The position numbers and the translations under genes are program-made. A stretch of 64,000 nt of DNA from Burkholderiales bacterium (GTDB lineage Bacteria; Pseudomonadota; Gammaproteobacteria; Burkholderiales; JAEUOS01): assembly GCA_016790695.1 (NCBI GenBank), contig JAEUOS010000122.1, positions 1 to 64,000 on the forward strand, in the 5' to 3' direction. Positions 48,503-57,164 of this stretch are shown here, piece by piece (the first letter of the stretch is position 1; each line of letters opens with the position of its first letter). The notes under the pieces were generated by a model. It searched no databases and was not told the origin of the DNA. It saw nothing but the letters and a program-made list of their open reading frames with translations.

Positions 48503-49147
48503 ATGAGCATCCAGCGCAGGACGCGCGACCAGATCGCCGCGCGGGTCGCCCGCGACATCCCCGAAGGCGCCTATGTGAACCTCGGCATCGGCCTGCCGAC
48601 GCTGGTCGCCAATCACCTGCCGCGCGACCGCGAGATCTTCCTGCACAGCGAGAACGGCATCCTCGGCATGGGTCCGGCACCGGCCAAGGGGGAGGAGGAC
48701 TGGGACCTCATCAACGCGGGCAAGCAGCCGGTCACGCTGCTGCCGGGGGGCGCGTTCTTCCACCATGCGGACTCGTTCGCGATGATGCGCGGCGGGCATC
48801 TGGACATCTGCGTGCTCGGCGCCTTCCAGGTGGCCGTCAACGGCGACCTCGCCAACTGGCACACCGGCGCGCCCGACGCGATCCCCGCGGTGGGCGGGGC
48901 GATGGACCTCGCCGTCGGCGCCAAGCGCACGTTCGTGATGATGGAGCACCTGACCAAGTCGGGCGAGTCGAAGCTGGTCGAGCGGTGCACCTACCCGCTG
49001 ACCGGCGTCGGCTGCGTCAAGATGGTCTACACCGACCTCGCCACCATCGAGGTGACGCCGCAGGGGCTCGTGGCGCTCGACTGGGCCGACGGGCTGGATT
49101 TCGACGAACTGGTGCGCCTGTCCGGCGTGCCGCTGCGGCGTGCCTAG
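48503..49147 (+). CDS. 3-oxoacid (3-oxoadipate) CoA-transferase subunit B
   Basis: A 214-residue beta subunit (PcaJ/ScoB type). The catalytic glutamate is E50 in LHSENGILGMG, and VNLGIGLPTLVA precedes it. An excellent ribosome site, GAGGAGGGCAGG, precedes the ATG. No thiolase (pcaF) for the next step, splitting 3-oxoadipyl-CoA into succinyl-CoA and acetyl-CoA, is in the window, so that step must be encoded elsewhere. Confidence 0.91.
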   Translation: MSIQRRTRDQIAARVARDIPEGAYVNLGIGLPTLVANHLPRDREIFLHSENGILGMGPAPAKGEEDWDLINAGKQPVTLLPGGAFFHHADSFAMMRGGHLDICVLGAFQVAVNGDLANWHTGAPDAIPAVGGAMDLAVGAKRTFVMMEHLTKSGESKLVERCTYPLTGVGCVKMVYTDLATIEVTPQGLVALDWADGLDFDELVRLSGVPLRRA

Positions 49148-49181
49148 GCGGACGCGCGCGGCAAACGAGGAGAGACGAGAA

Positions 49182-50111
49182 ATGGCGACAACCGCGACCA
49201 TCGGCTGGATCGGCCTCGGGCGCATGGGCGAGGCGATGGCGATTCGACTCGTCCGGAACGGCTGCGACGTGTCGGTGTGGAACCGGACCGCCGCCAAGGC
49301 GGCGCCGCTGGCGCAACAGGGCGCGAAGCTCGCCGCCGGCAAACCCGATCTCGCCGGCTGCGACATCGTCTTCACCATGGTGTCGACGACCGACGACCTG
49401 AAGGAGGTGCTGTTCGGCGCCGGCGGGCTTCTGTCCGGCGCGGCCAGGCCGGCAATGGTGGTGGACTGCTCGTCGATCTCGCAGGAGGGCTCGGCGGAGG
49501 TGCGCGCCGGGCTCGAGGCGCGCGGCGTCGCCTATCTGTGCGCGCCGGTGTCGGGCAACGCCAAGGTGGCGAAGGCAGGCAAGCTCTCGGTCGTGGCTTC
49601 CGGACCCCGCGCCGCCTACGAGACCGCGCGGCCCTACCTGGCGATGCTCGGGCGCTCGGAGATGTGGCTGGGCGAGGGCGAACTGGCGCGCGTGTGGAAG
49701 ATCGCCCACAACACCATGTTCGGGGTGATCATCCAGACCTTCTGCGAGGTGACGGTGCTGGCCGAGAAGGCCGGCATCCCGCGCCACGTCTTCCTCGAAT
49801 CGATCAACAACTCGGTGCTGGGATCGATGTACACGAAATACAAGACGCCGACCCTCGCCAACCTGACCTTCGACAAGGTCACCTTCACGCCCAAGCTGCT
49901 GCTCAAGGACATGGACCTCGGCATGGGCGCGGCCAAGGCCCACGGCGTCTGCATGCCCGCGGCGGCCGCCACCCGCGAATCGATTGCCAGCCTGGTCGGA
50001 CGCGGCTACGACAACGTCGACTTCGCGGTGCTCCTGGTCGAACTCGCCAAGAGTGCCGGACTCGAGCTCGCGCCCGCCAATGTCGAGCTGTCGGACGGCC
50101 TCGAATCGTAG
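49182..50111 (+). CDS. NAD(P)-dependent oxidoreductase, 3-hydroxyisobutyrate dehydrogenase family (copy 1)
   Basis: A 309-residue beta-hydroxyacid dehydrogenase. The cofactor loop is IGLGRMG (10-16) and the catalytic lysine lies in VWKIAHN (K-x3-N). The substrate motif is VSGNAKVAKAGKL, where most relatives have SGG, so the substrate pocket differs. R after the second strand (WNRT) suggests NADP. A second family member at 51478 shares this variant. It lies 6 bases before the amidohydrolase gene. Substrate unknown; a 2- or 3-hydroxyacid or semialdehyde is expected. Confidence 0.88.
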   Translation: MATTATIGWIGLGRMGEAMAIRLVRNGCDVSVWNRTAAKAAPLAQQGAKLAAGKPDLAGCDIVFTMVSTTDDLKEVLFGAGGLLSGAARPAMVVDCSSISQEGSAEVRAGLEARGVAYLCAPVSGNAKVAKAGKLSVVASGPRAAYETARPYLAMLGRSEMWLGEGELARVWKIAHNTMFGVIIQTFCEVTVLAEKAGIPRHVFLESINNSVLGSMYTKYKTPTLANLTFDKVTFTPKLLLKDMDLGMGAAKAHGVCMPAAAATRESIASLVGRGYDNVDFAVLLVELAKSAGLELAPANVELSDGLES

Positions 50112-50117
50112 GCGGCG

Positions 50118-51476
50118 ATGACCTCCCGTGTCCTGATTCGCGGTGCCACCATCGTCTCGATGGACGAGGCGGTCGGCACCCTGCGGGGCGACCTGCTGGT
50201 CGAAGGCAGCCGCATCGCGGCGATCGGCCCGCGGCTCGACGGCGTCGCAGCCGAAACGGTCGACGCGGCCGGATGCATCGTCATCCCCGGGCTCGTCAAT
50301 GCCCACATGCACACCTGGCAGACCGGCCTGCGCGGCGTCGCGTCGAACTGGACCCTGCTCGAGTACTTCAAGCACGTGCATGCCGGCCTCGCGACGGTGT
50401 TCAGGCCCGAGGACATCGGGATCGCCACCCTGGTCGGCGCGCTCAACCAGATCAATTGCGGCACCACCACGCTGGTCGACTGGTGCCACAACAATCCGAC
50501 GCCGGCGCACACCGATGCGGCGATCGCCGCGCTGGCGGCGTCCGGCATCCGCGCGGCCTTCTTCCATGGCAGTCCGAAGCCCGATCCGAAGCCCGGTGAG
50601 CGGCCGTTCTGGGAGGTGCCGCATCCGCGGGGCGAGGTGCAGCGTCTGCTGCGCGAGCGCCTGCCGGCGAACGACGGGCTGGTCACGCTCGGCCTCGCCA
50701 TCCTCGGACCGCACTACTCGACCCTGGAGGTCGCGCTCGCCGACTTCGCACTGGCGAAGGAATTCGGCCTGGTCGCCTCGATGCACCAGGGCGGAGGCCC
50801 GGCCCGGACACCGGACGGCTGGGAGCGCCTCGATGCGGCCGGCCTGCTCGGCCCGCATGTCAACATCGTCCATGGCAACAACCTGACCGATGCGCAGTTG
50901 CGCCGCTTCGTCGAGCTCGGCATGAGCTTCTCGATCACTCCCGAGAACGAGATGGCGCAGGGGCACGGCCATCCGATCACCGGCCGGCTGCGCGCGCTCG
51001 GCAGCGCCCCCTCGCTCGGCGTCGACCTCGAATCGGTGCTGTCCGGCGACATGTTCACCGTCGCACGCATGGCGCTGGCGATGCAGCGCACACTGGACAA
51101 CGCCGACCATCGCGCCGCGCACGGCACGATTCCCGAAACGTCGAGCGTCCCGGTGCGCGAGGCGCTCGGATGGATCACCACCCGCGGCGCGCGCATGCTG
51201 GGCATGGCGGACCGCATCGGGTCGCTGGCGCCGGGCAAGCAGGCCGACCTCGTCCTGCTCGATGCGCGGCTGCCGAACATGCAGCCGGTGCACGATCCGG
51301 TCGCGGCGGTGGTGATGCAGGCGAGCCTCGCCAACGTCGACTCGGTGATGATCGCGGGCCGCTGGCAGAAGCGGCATGGCCGGCTGCGCTACGGCGAACT
51401 CGGACAGCGGCTGGCGGATCTGTCGGCATCGGCCGACCGCATTCTGACGGCGCTCGACCTGAAGCAGGCGGCCTGA
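50118..51476 (+). CDS. Amidohydrolase, ATZ/TRZ-type deaminase/hydrolase
   Basis: A 452-residue amidohydrolase with the split N/C-terminal beta domain (VLIRGATIVSM at the start, GKQADLVLLDARL near the end) around a TIM barrel. Metal-site parts are NAHMHTWQTG (about 56-65), MHQGG (about 221-225), IVHGNN and SGDMF. This group hydrolyses C-N or C-Cl bonds of heterocycles (guanine, cytosine, s-triazines, 8-oxoguanine). It is not the 330-residue decarboxylase type used for gamma-resorcylate. Placed between two dehydrogenase paralogues, it may open or deaminate the island's starting compound. The real substrate is not known. Confidence 0.88.
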   Translation: MTSRVLIRGATIVSMDEAVGTLRGDLLVEGSRIAAIGPRLDGVAAETVDAAGCIVIPGLVNAHMHTWQTGLRGVASNWTLLEYFKHVHAGLATVFRPEDIGIATLVGALNQINCGTTTLVDWCHNNPTPAHTDAAIAALAASGIRAAFFHGSPKPDPKPGERPFWEVPHPRGEVQRLLRERLPANDGLVTLGLAILGPHYSTLEVALADFALAKEFGLVASMHQGGGPARTPDGWERLDAAGLLGPHVNIVHGNNLTDAQLRRFVELGMSFSITPENEMAQGHGHPITGRLRALGSAPSLGVDLESVLSGDMFTVARMALAMQRTLDNADHRAAHGTIPETSSVPVREALGWITTRGARMLGMADRIGSLAPGKQADLVLLDARLPNMQPVHDPVAAVVMQASLANVDSVMIAGRWQKRHGRLRYGELGQRLADLSASADRILTALDLKQAA

Positions 51477-51477
51477 C

Positions 51478-52374
51478 ATGGAGATCGCCACCCCGGGCCG
51501 CCATGTGGTCGGCTTCATCGGCGCCGGCAAGATGGGGCAGCCGATGATCGCGCACCTGGTGCGGGCAGGGTTCGAGGTCGTCGCCGCCGACGCGGCAGAA
51601 GCGAATCTCGCGGCCGCCGTCGCGCTGGGGGCGGCGCGCGCAGCCGACATCGGCGCGTGCGTGAGCGCGGCCGATGTCGTCGTCACGTCGCTGCCGGACG
51701 ACGCCGCGCTCGCCGCGGTCGGCGACGCGATCGCGGGCGCCGCGCGGCGCGGACTGGTCCATGCCGACACCAGCACGGTGTCGCCGCAGGCCTCGGCGCG
51801 CCTGGCGGCGCGGCATCGGGAGGCCGGTGTTTCCTATGTGCGTTCGACGGTCTCGGGCAATCCGGTGGTGGCGCGTGCCGCCGGACTGACGGTGATGGCC
51901 TCGGGCCCGCGCGCCGCCTACGACTTCGTCCTGCCGCTGCTCGCGAGCTTCGGCAAGACGCATTTCTATCTGGGCGAGGGCGAGCAGGCGCGTGTCATCA
52001 AGCTGGTGATCAACCTGCTCGTCGCCGGCACCGCGGGCCTGCTCGCCGAGGCCCTGGTGCTGGGCGAGAAGGGCGAGCTCGACTGGGCACAGATGCTCGA
52101 CATCCTCGGCGGCAGCGCCGCGGGATCGCCGATGGTCAATTACAAGGTGCCGCCGCTCAAGTCGCGCGACTACGCATCGACTTTCTCCGGCCGGCAGATG
52201 ATCAAGGATCTCGACCTCATCCTGGACGAGGGCGCGCGCACCGGTGTCCCGCTTGCGCTCACGGCGCAGGTCCGGCAGATGTATGCGGCCGTTGCCGCGC
52301 AGGGTGACGGCGATCTCGACTACATCGCCACGGTGCGTCTGGTCGAGCGCCTGGCCGGGATGGCGGATGGCTGA
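51478..52374 (+). CDS. NAD(P)-dependent oxidoreductase, 3-hydroxyisobutyrate dehydrogenase family (copy 2)
   Basis: A 298-residue beta-hydroxyacid dehydrogenase. GFIGAGKMG (12-20) binds the cofactor; D38 after the second strand (AADAAE) suggests NAD, unlike copy 1. The catalytic Lys is in VIKLVINLL. It shares with copy 1 the uncommon VSGN and the stretch ASGPRAAY, so the two are paralogues that have since diverged. It follows the amidohydrolase by one base. It may oxidise a different intermediate of the same pathway. Confidence 0.88.
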   Translation: MEIATPGRHVVGFIGAGKMGQPMIAHLVRAGFEVVAADAAEANLAAAVALGAARAADIGACVSAADVVVTSLPDDAALAAVGDAIAGAARRGLVHADTSTVSPQASARLAARHREAGVSYVRSTVSGNPVVARAAGLTVMASGPRAAYDFVLPLLASFGKTHFYLGEGEQARVIKLVINLLVAGTAGLLAEALVLGEKGELDWAQMLDILGGSAAGSPMVNYKVPPLKSRDYASTFSGRQMIKDLDLILDEGARTGVPLALTAQVRQMYAAVAAQGDGDLDYIATVRLVERLAGMADG

Positions 52375-52518
52375 GGCGGGCACGGCGGTCGGTGCGACGC
52401 GCGGGACCGGGCGGGCGCGGCCGGTGCGATACTTCGCGCGGCCTGCCGGCCGCCCGCCGCAGTGCCGGCGGCGCGCGGCGCGGTTGCGTGCGCAACAAGA
52501 AAAACAGGGACGAATGCC

Positions 52519-53157
52519 ATGCAGGAAACACACGCATTTCTGTTGAAGGGACCGCCGCCCGCACTGGCGGATGCCGGCATGCCGCAGGCGCTGGCGCAAC
52601 TTGCCCGCACCGCCGGGCTGCCGGTGCGTTCGGCACATGCGCACCGCGGCACCGAGGCGCCCGCCTTCTACCTCTACGTCGAACTGGGCGAGCCGCAGGC
52701 GCTCGCGAGCGCCGTGCTGTCCGGGATCGAGAGCGAGGTCGCCGAGAAGTTCGCGCTGCCGCCGGAGGCCGTGCAGGGATTCCGCCTGCGGCGCGTCCTG
52801 GAGCGCGACGGCGCGGCGGCCGGGCGGGCGGCGCACTACCACTACGTGGTCGAGACCAACGCGGCGCCCGGCTGGATGGGCGAGGTCGCGCGCTGGTACG
52901 AGGAGGAACACCTCCCGGGTCTGGCGCAGGTGCCCGGTTGCGTGCGCGCATGCCGCTATGTCAACCTCGACGGCGATCCGAGCTCGGTCGCCTGCTACGA
53001 CCTCGAAGCGCCCGACGTGCTCAGCTCGCCGGCGTGGCTGGCAGTGCGCGCCACGGCGTGGAGCGATCGCGTGCGCCCGCAGTTCCGCGACACCCGCCGC
53101 ACCATGTTCCGCACCGGCGCGCGCCACGCGCCCGGCGGCGACAGCGGATTGGGTTAG
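52519..53157 (+). CDS. EthD-like / dimeric alpha-beta-barrel protein
   Basis: A 212-residue protein with no signal peptide. The C-terminal half (about 112-195, YHYVVETNAAPGWMGEVARW then EEEHLPGLAQVPGC) resembles EthD-like ferredoxin-fold (dimeric alpha-beta barrel) domains, with the x-W-Y-x-EEHLP pattern common to them. The N-terminal half is less clear and may be a diverged second copy. Such proteins serve as small cyclases, monooxygenases or accessory proteins in aromatic degradation. AGGGA stands 8 bases before the ATG at 52519. The 144 bases before it hold only a small GCGGCC/GGCCGC hairpin (52438-52453). Confidence 0.6.
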   Translation: MQETHAFLLKGPPPALADAGMPQALAQLARTAGLPVRSAHAHRGTEAPAFYLYVELGEPQALASAVLSGIESEVAEKFALPPEAVQGFRLRRVLERDGAAAGRAAHYHYVVETNAAPGWMGEVARWYEEEHLPGLAQVPGCVRACRYVNLDGDPSSVACYDLEAPDVLSSPAWLAVRATAWSDRVRPQFRDTRRTMFRTGARHAPGGDSGLG

Positions 53158-53190
53158 CATTCGATGAACAATCCACCAGGAGTCGCATTC

Positions 53191-54156
53191 ATGAAGATCC
53201 GTCACTGGCTCGCCGGCGTGCTTGGCGCAGTCTGCGCCGCGGGCGCGCTTGCGCAGCAGGCCTTTCCCGCCAAGCCGATCAAGTTCGTGATCCCGTTCAC
53301 CGCGGGCAGCGCCACCGACATCATCGGGCGCTCGTTCGGCGAGGTGATGAGCCGCAGCCTCGGGCAACCGATCGTCGTCGAGAACCGGACCGGCGCCGGC
53401 GGCACGATCGCCGCCGGCGCGGTCGCGAAGTCGGACGCCGACGGCTATACGCTGCTGGTGCATTCGAGCGCGCATTCGGTCAATCCGGCGATCTACGCGA
53501 AGCTGCCGTACGACACGCTCAAGGACTTCATCAACGTCGCCGGCCTGGGCGCGGTGCCCAACGTTCTGATCGCGCCGCCCGGGCGGTACAAGGATCTCCG
53601 CGACTTCATCGCGCAGGTCAAGGCCAAGCCGGCCAATTCGCTCAACTACGGCTCGGCCGGCATCGGCAGCGCGACCCACCTCTCCGCCGAGAAGTTCATG
53701 ATGATGGCCGCGCTCGATCTCCAGCACGTGCCGTTCAAGGGCACGCCCGAGGTGGTCACCGAAGTCGCGGCCGGACGCCTGGAGTTCTACATGGCGCCGA
53801 TCAACGCGGCGCTGGGCCTGATCAAGGAAGGCCGCGTGGCGGCGCTCGGGGTGACCAGCGCGAAGCGCGCGCCGGTGCTTCCGGACGTGCCGGCAACCAG
53901 CGAGATCGTCCCGGGGTCGGACTATTCCCTCTGGGTCGGCATGTTCGCCCCGACGGGCACGCCGGCCGCCGTCGTCACGCGCCTCAACGGCGAGGTCGCC
54001 AGGGCGGCGGGAACGCCGGAGCTGCGCGAACGGCTGGCCAAGATGGGCGCCGACCCGATCCCGGGCAGCGCTGCCGATTTCGACCGCTTCGTGCGCGCCG
54101 AGATCGAGTCGGCCGCCCAGGTCGCCAAGCGTGCCAGGATCCCGGTGCAGCAGTAG
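53191..54156 (+). CDS. Bug/TctC-family periplasmic substrate-binding protein
   Basis: A 321-residue exported receptor: signal peptide 1-21 (HWLAGVLGAVCAAGALAQ), then PAKPIKFVIPFTAGSATD and VENRTGAGG. The ATG at 53191 is chosen over an in-frame one at 53164 because AGGAG lies 8 bases before it and the signal peptide then has normal length. It stands directly before the hydroxyquinol dioxygenase gene (46-base gap). It is the first of three Bug receptors in the island. Confidence 0.93.
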   Translation: MKIRHWLAGVLGAVCAAGALAQQAFPAKPIKFVIPFTAGSATDIIGRSFGEVMSRSLGQPIVVENRTGAGGTIAAGAVAKSDADGYTLLVHSSAHSVNPAIYAKLPYDTLKDFINVAGLGAVPNVLIAPPGRYKDLRDFIAQVKAKPANSLNYGSAGIGSATHLSAEKFMMMAALDLQHVPFKGTPEVVTEVAAGRLEFYMAPINAALGLIKEGRVAALGVTSAKRAPVLPDVPATSEIVPGSDYSLWVGMFAPTGTPAAVVTRLNGEVARAAGTPELRERLAKMGADPIPGSAADFDRFVRAEIESAAQVAKRARIPVQQ

Positions 54157-54202
54157 CGCGCCGGACGCAGTCGTCAATCATCGCGAACCAAGGAGACGCG
54201 CC

Positions 54203-55072
54203 GTGCGCAACCTCGACGAGAACACCATCACCGATGAAGCCATCCGCCGCCTCGAAGGCTGCAAGGACGCCCGCTTCAAGGAAATCCTCACCAGCCTGAC
54301 GCGCCACCTGCACGAGTTCGCGCGCGAGGTGAAACTCACCGAGGCGGAATGGATGCAGGGCCTCGAGTACCTGACCGCGGTGGGCAAGAAGTGCGACGAC
54401 AAGCGCCAGGAATTCATCCTGCTCTCCGACACCCTGGGCCTGTCGATGCTGGTGGTCGCGCTCAACAATGCCAAGCCGCCCGGCTGCACCGAGGCGACCG
54501 TGTTCGGCCCGTTCCACACCGACAAGGCGTCCGACTTCAGGAACGGCGACGACCTCGCGCAGGGGGCATCCGGCGAGCCGGCGTTCGTGCGCGGCACGGT
54601 GCGCGGCCTGGACGGCAAGCCGGTGCCGGGGGCCGTGATCGACGTCTGGCAGGCCGACGGCGACGGCATCTACGACGTGCAGTACACCGACAAGGACGGC
54701 GCCCTGTTCGCGCGCGGGCGCCTGCGCTCGGAGGCAGACGGCCGCTACTGGTTCAGGAGCATCCTGCCCGAGTTCTATTCGATTCCCACCGACGGCCCCG
54801 TCGGCGACTGGATCGCCCGCGCCGGACGGCATCCGTTCCGGCCCGCGCACCTGCACTTCATGATCCAGGCGCCGGGCTACGAGCGGCTGATCACGCACGT
54901 GTTCCGCGGCGACGACAAGTACCTCGACTCCGACGCCGTCTTCGGCGTGCGCTCGTCGCTGGTCTCGGACTGGGTGCGACACGAGCCGGGCACCGCGCCC
55001 GACGGCACGCGCATGGACAAGCCGTACTACACCCTCGACTTCGACTTCGTGCTGGCGCCCGCCGGCAAATAA
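54203..55072 (+). CDS. chqB: Hydroxyquinol 1,2-dioxygenase
   Basis: A 289-residue intradiol dioxygenase that cleaves benzene-1,2,4-triol to maleylacetate. Fe(III) ligands are Y157 (DGIYD), Y192 (PEFYSIPTDGPVG), H216 and H218 (RPAHLHF). The N-terminal helical domain DKRQEFILLSDTLGLSMLV and TEATVFGPFH mark the hydroxyquinol rather than catechol group. Translation starts at GTG 54203, 5-6 bases after AAGGAGAC; an ATG further upstream in frame lies over the Bug gene end and lacks a site. Its product feeds the maleylacetate reductase at 46664. Confidence 0.94.
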   Translation: MRNLDENTITDEAIRRLEGCKDARFKEILTSLTRHLHEFAREVKLTEAEWMQGLEYLTAVGKKCDDKRQEFILLSDTLGLSMLVVALNNAKPPGCTEATVFGPFHTDKASDFRNGDDLAQGASGEPAFVRGTVRGLDGKPVPGAVIDVWQADGDGIYDVQYTDKDGALFARGRLRSEADGRYWFRSILPEFYSIPTDGPVGDWIARAGRHPFRPAHLHFMIQAPGYERLITHVFRGDDKYLDSDAVFGVRSSLVSDWVRHEPGTAPDGTRMDKPYYTLDFDFVLAPAGK

Positions 55073-55082
55073 GGAGACGCCC

Positions 55083-55457
55083 ATGACCACCCCGCAGGAC
55101 ATCCTCGCCCTGGAGAATCGCCGCTACCAGGCCATGGTCGCCGCCGACGTCGCGGTCCTGAACGAACTGCTCGCCGACGACCTCATCTACACCCATTCGA
55201 ACGCGGTCATCGACACCAAGCAGAGTTACATCGACGGCATCGTCGGCAAGCGCTGGCACTACACCAAGGCCGAGCGGCCCGAGGAGAGGATCGAGGTGTT
55301 CGGCGACTGCGCGCGCGTCACCGGGCACATCCGCCTGACCCTCGGCAACCCGGACGGCAGCTCGCGCACGGTCAACGGCCGCTTCCTCAACCTCTGGCTT
55401 CGACGCAACGGCAAGTGGCAGCTCGCCGCCTGGCAGTCGACGCCGATCCCCGCATAG
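55083..55457 (+). CDS. NTF2-like (SnoaL/DUF4440) protein
   Basis: A 124-residue single-domain protein with the cone-shaped NTF2-like fold pattern. It begins with a helix (ILALENRRYQAMVAADVAVL), then LLADDLIYTHSNAVIDTK, and ends with NLWLRRNGKWQLAAWQST. Such proteins act as small isomerases, dehydratases or lyases, or bind a ligand without catalysis. It follows chqB by 10 bases with its own AAGGAGAC site, so cotranscription is near certain. Its role in the pathway is unknown. Confidence 0.75.
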   Translation: MTTPQDILALENRRYQAMVAADVAVLNELLADDLIYTHSNAVIDTKQSYIDGIVGKRWHYTKAERPEERIEVFGDCARVTGHIRLTLGNPDGSSRTVNGRFLNLWLRRNGKWQLAAWQSTPIPA

Positions 55458-55488
55458 TTCGTCATTCACCCCGACACGAAAGCAGGCA

Positions 55489-56079
55489 ATGAGCATCGTT
55501 TCCGAATCAGTCCAGGACCAGGTTTTCCGCAACGCCCGCACGCAGAACGGCTTTCTCGACACGCCGGTGTCGGATGCCGAACTGCGCGCGGTCTACGACC
55601 TCGCCAAGTGGGGGCCGACCTCGATGAACACCCAGCCGGCCCGCTTCCAGTTCCTGCGCACGCAGGCCGCGAAGGACCGCCTGGTGCCGTGCATGTCCCC
55701 CGGCAACCAGCCCAAGGTCGCTGCCGCGCCGGCGGTGGTGATCATCGGCTATGACCTGGAGTTCTACGAGCACCTGACGAAGAACTTCGCGCACAATCCC
55801 AACGCGCGCGGCGTCTTTGCCGGCAACGAGGCGCTGATCCAGGGCACGGCGTTTCGCAACAGCACGCTGCAGGGCGCCTATTTCATGATCGCCGCGCGCA
55901 TGCTCGGGCTGGATTGCGGCCCGATGTCGGGTTTCGATGCCGCCAAGGTCGACGCGGAGTTCTGGGGCGGGACCCGGGTCAAGACCAATTTCATCTGCAA
56001 TATCGGCCACGGCGACCCGTCGAAGGTGATGAGCCGCCTGCCGCGCTTCACCTTCGACGAGGCCGCGAAGCTGCTCTGA
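55489..56079 (+). CDS. Nitroreductase-family protein (RutE/HadB-like)
   Basis: A 196-residue FMN-dependent oxidoreductase of the nitroreductase family, closest in pattern to malonic semialdehyde reductase RutE/HadB. It has AKWGPTSMNTQPARFQFL (about 37-54), GAYFMIAARMLGLDCGPMSGFD and the C-terminal SRLPRFTFDEAAKL. It could reduce a semialdehyde, a quinone or enone intermediate, or supply reduced flavin to a monooxygenase encoded elsewhere. Its spot next to chqB would suit keeping hydroxyquinol in its reduced form, but this is inference. Confidence 0.85.
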   Translation: MSIVSESVQDQVFRNARTQNGFLDTPVSDAELRAVYDLAKWGPTSMNTQPARFQFLRTQAAKDRLVPCMSPGNQPKVAAAPAVVIIGYDLEFYEHLTKNFAHNPNARGVFAGNEALIQGTAFRNSTLQGAYFMIAARMLGLDCGPMSGFDAAKVDAEFWGGTRVKTNFICNIGHGDPSKVMSRLPRFTFDEAAKLL

Positions 56080-56132
56080 GAACCGCCAACACGAGAGGCG
56101 CCGGCCGGCAGCGGCCGCGCGAGGAGACAAGC

Positions 56133-57119
56133 ATGACAGCAGGATCGCGATCCACCCGGCGCACGGCCCTTGGCAGCGCGCTGGCCGTCGTGGCCGGCCT
56201 CGCCGCCGCCCCGGCGGCGCACGCGCAGGACTGGCCGAAGGCCAGGCCGGTCAGCATCATCGTCGGCTTCGCGCCCGGCGCCTTCACCGACGTGATCGCG
56301 CGGGTGGTGGCGCAGAAGCTCGGCGAGACGACCGGCGGCTCGTTCGTGGTCGAGAATCGCCCCGGCGCCGGCGGCAACATCGCGACCGGCCAGGTCAAGC
56401 GCGCCGCCGCCGACGGCTACACGATCCTCGTGCACAGCGTCGCGTACGCGGTCAATCCGTCGCTGTACCCGAACGCCGGGTACGACGCGGTGAAGGACTT
56501 CGCGGCCCTCGCGCTCGGTCCGCGGACGCCCAACATCATCACGGTGAATCCTGCCACGCCCGCGAAGGACCTGAAGGAACTCATCGAGCTGGCGCGGCGC
56601 GAGAAGCTCTCCTACGCCTCCTCGGGCATCGGCACGACGACCCATCTTTCGGTCGAGCGCCTGAAGGCGGCGGCCAAGGTCGACATCACCCACGTGCCCT
56701 ACCAGCCGGCCGCGGCGATCACCGCGGTCGTTGCCGGCCACACGCCGATGTCCTCGACCTCGATGCCGCCGGCCGTGCCGCAGATCAAGGCCGGCAAGAT
56801 CCGCGCGATCGCGGTGACGAGCGCGCGGCGTTCCGCGCTGCTGCCGGACGTGCCCTCGGTCACCGAATTCGGCTACAAGGATTTCGACGACTACACCTGG
56901 GTCGGATTCTTCCTGCCGGCGGGCACGCCGCCGGCGCTGGTCGAGCGCATCAACGCCGAGATCAACAAGGCAATGGAACTGCCCGATGCGCGCGAGCGCT
57001 TCGTCGGCCTCGGCATGGAATCGACGCGCAACACCCCGGCGGAGTTCGCCGCCTTCCTGCGCGACGAGGTCGTCAAGTGGGCGGCGGTCGTCAAGAGCAC
57101 CGGCGCCAAGGCAGAGTAG
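56133..57119 (+). CDS. Bug/TctC-family periplasmic substrate-binding protein
   Basis: A 328-residue exported receptor. The N-terminus carries RSTRR before a hydrophobic stretch, a Tat-like signal, with cleavage near AHAQD (about residue 31). The mature start is PKARPVSIIVGFAPGAFTD, with FAPGAF where the family usually has FAPGGP; VENRPGAGGN follows. GAGGAGAC precedes the ATG. It is the second Bug in the island, between the nitroreductase and FAH genes. Confidence 0.93.
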   Translation: MTAGSRSTRRTALGSALAVVAGLAAAPAAHAQDWPKARPVSIIVGFAPGAFTDVIARVVAQKLGETTGGSFVVENRPGAGGNIATGQVKRAAADGYTILVHSVAYAVNPSLYPNAGYDAVKDFAALALGPRTPNIITVNPATPAKDLKELIELARREKLSYASSGIGTTTHLSVERLKAAAKVDITHVPYQPAAAITAVVAGHTPMSSTSMPPAVPQIKAGKIRAIAVTSARRSALLPDVPSVTEFGYKDFDDYTWVGFFLPAGTPPALVERINAEINKAMELPDARERFVGLGMESTRNTPAEFAAFLRDEVVKWAAVVKSTGAKAE

Positions 57120-57164
57120 GGCGTCCGGCCACCCGCATTCACCACACCCGCATTCGAGGCAAAC

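Noticed and set aside
50118..51476. Amidohydrolase as gamma-resorcylate decarboxylase feeding hydroxyquinol
   Set aside because: That enzyme is about 330 residues and of the amidohydrolase-2 type. This protein is 452 residues with the split beta domain of ATZ/TRZ deaminases.
54203..55072. Intradiol dioxygenase as catechol 1,2-dioxygenase
   Set aside because: Its N-terminal domain is of the hydroxyquinol group, and a maleylacetate reductase is present with no muconate cycloisomerase.
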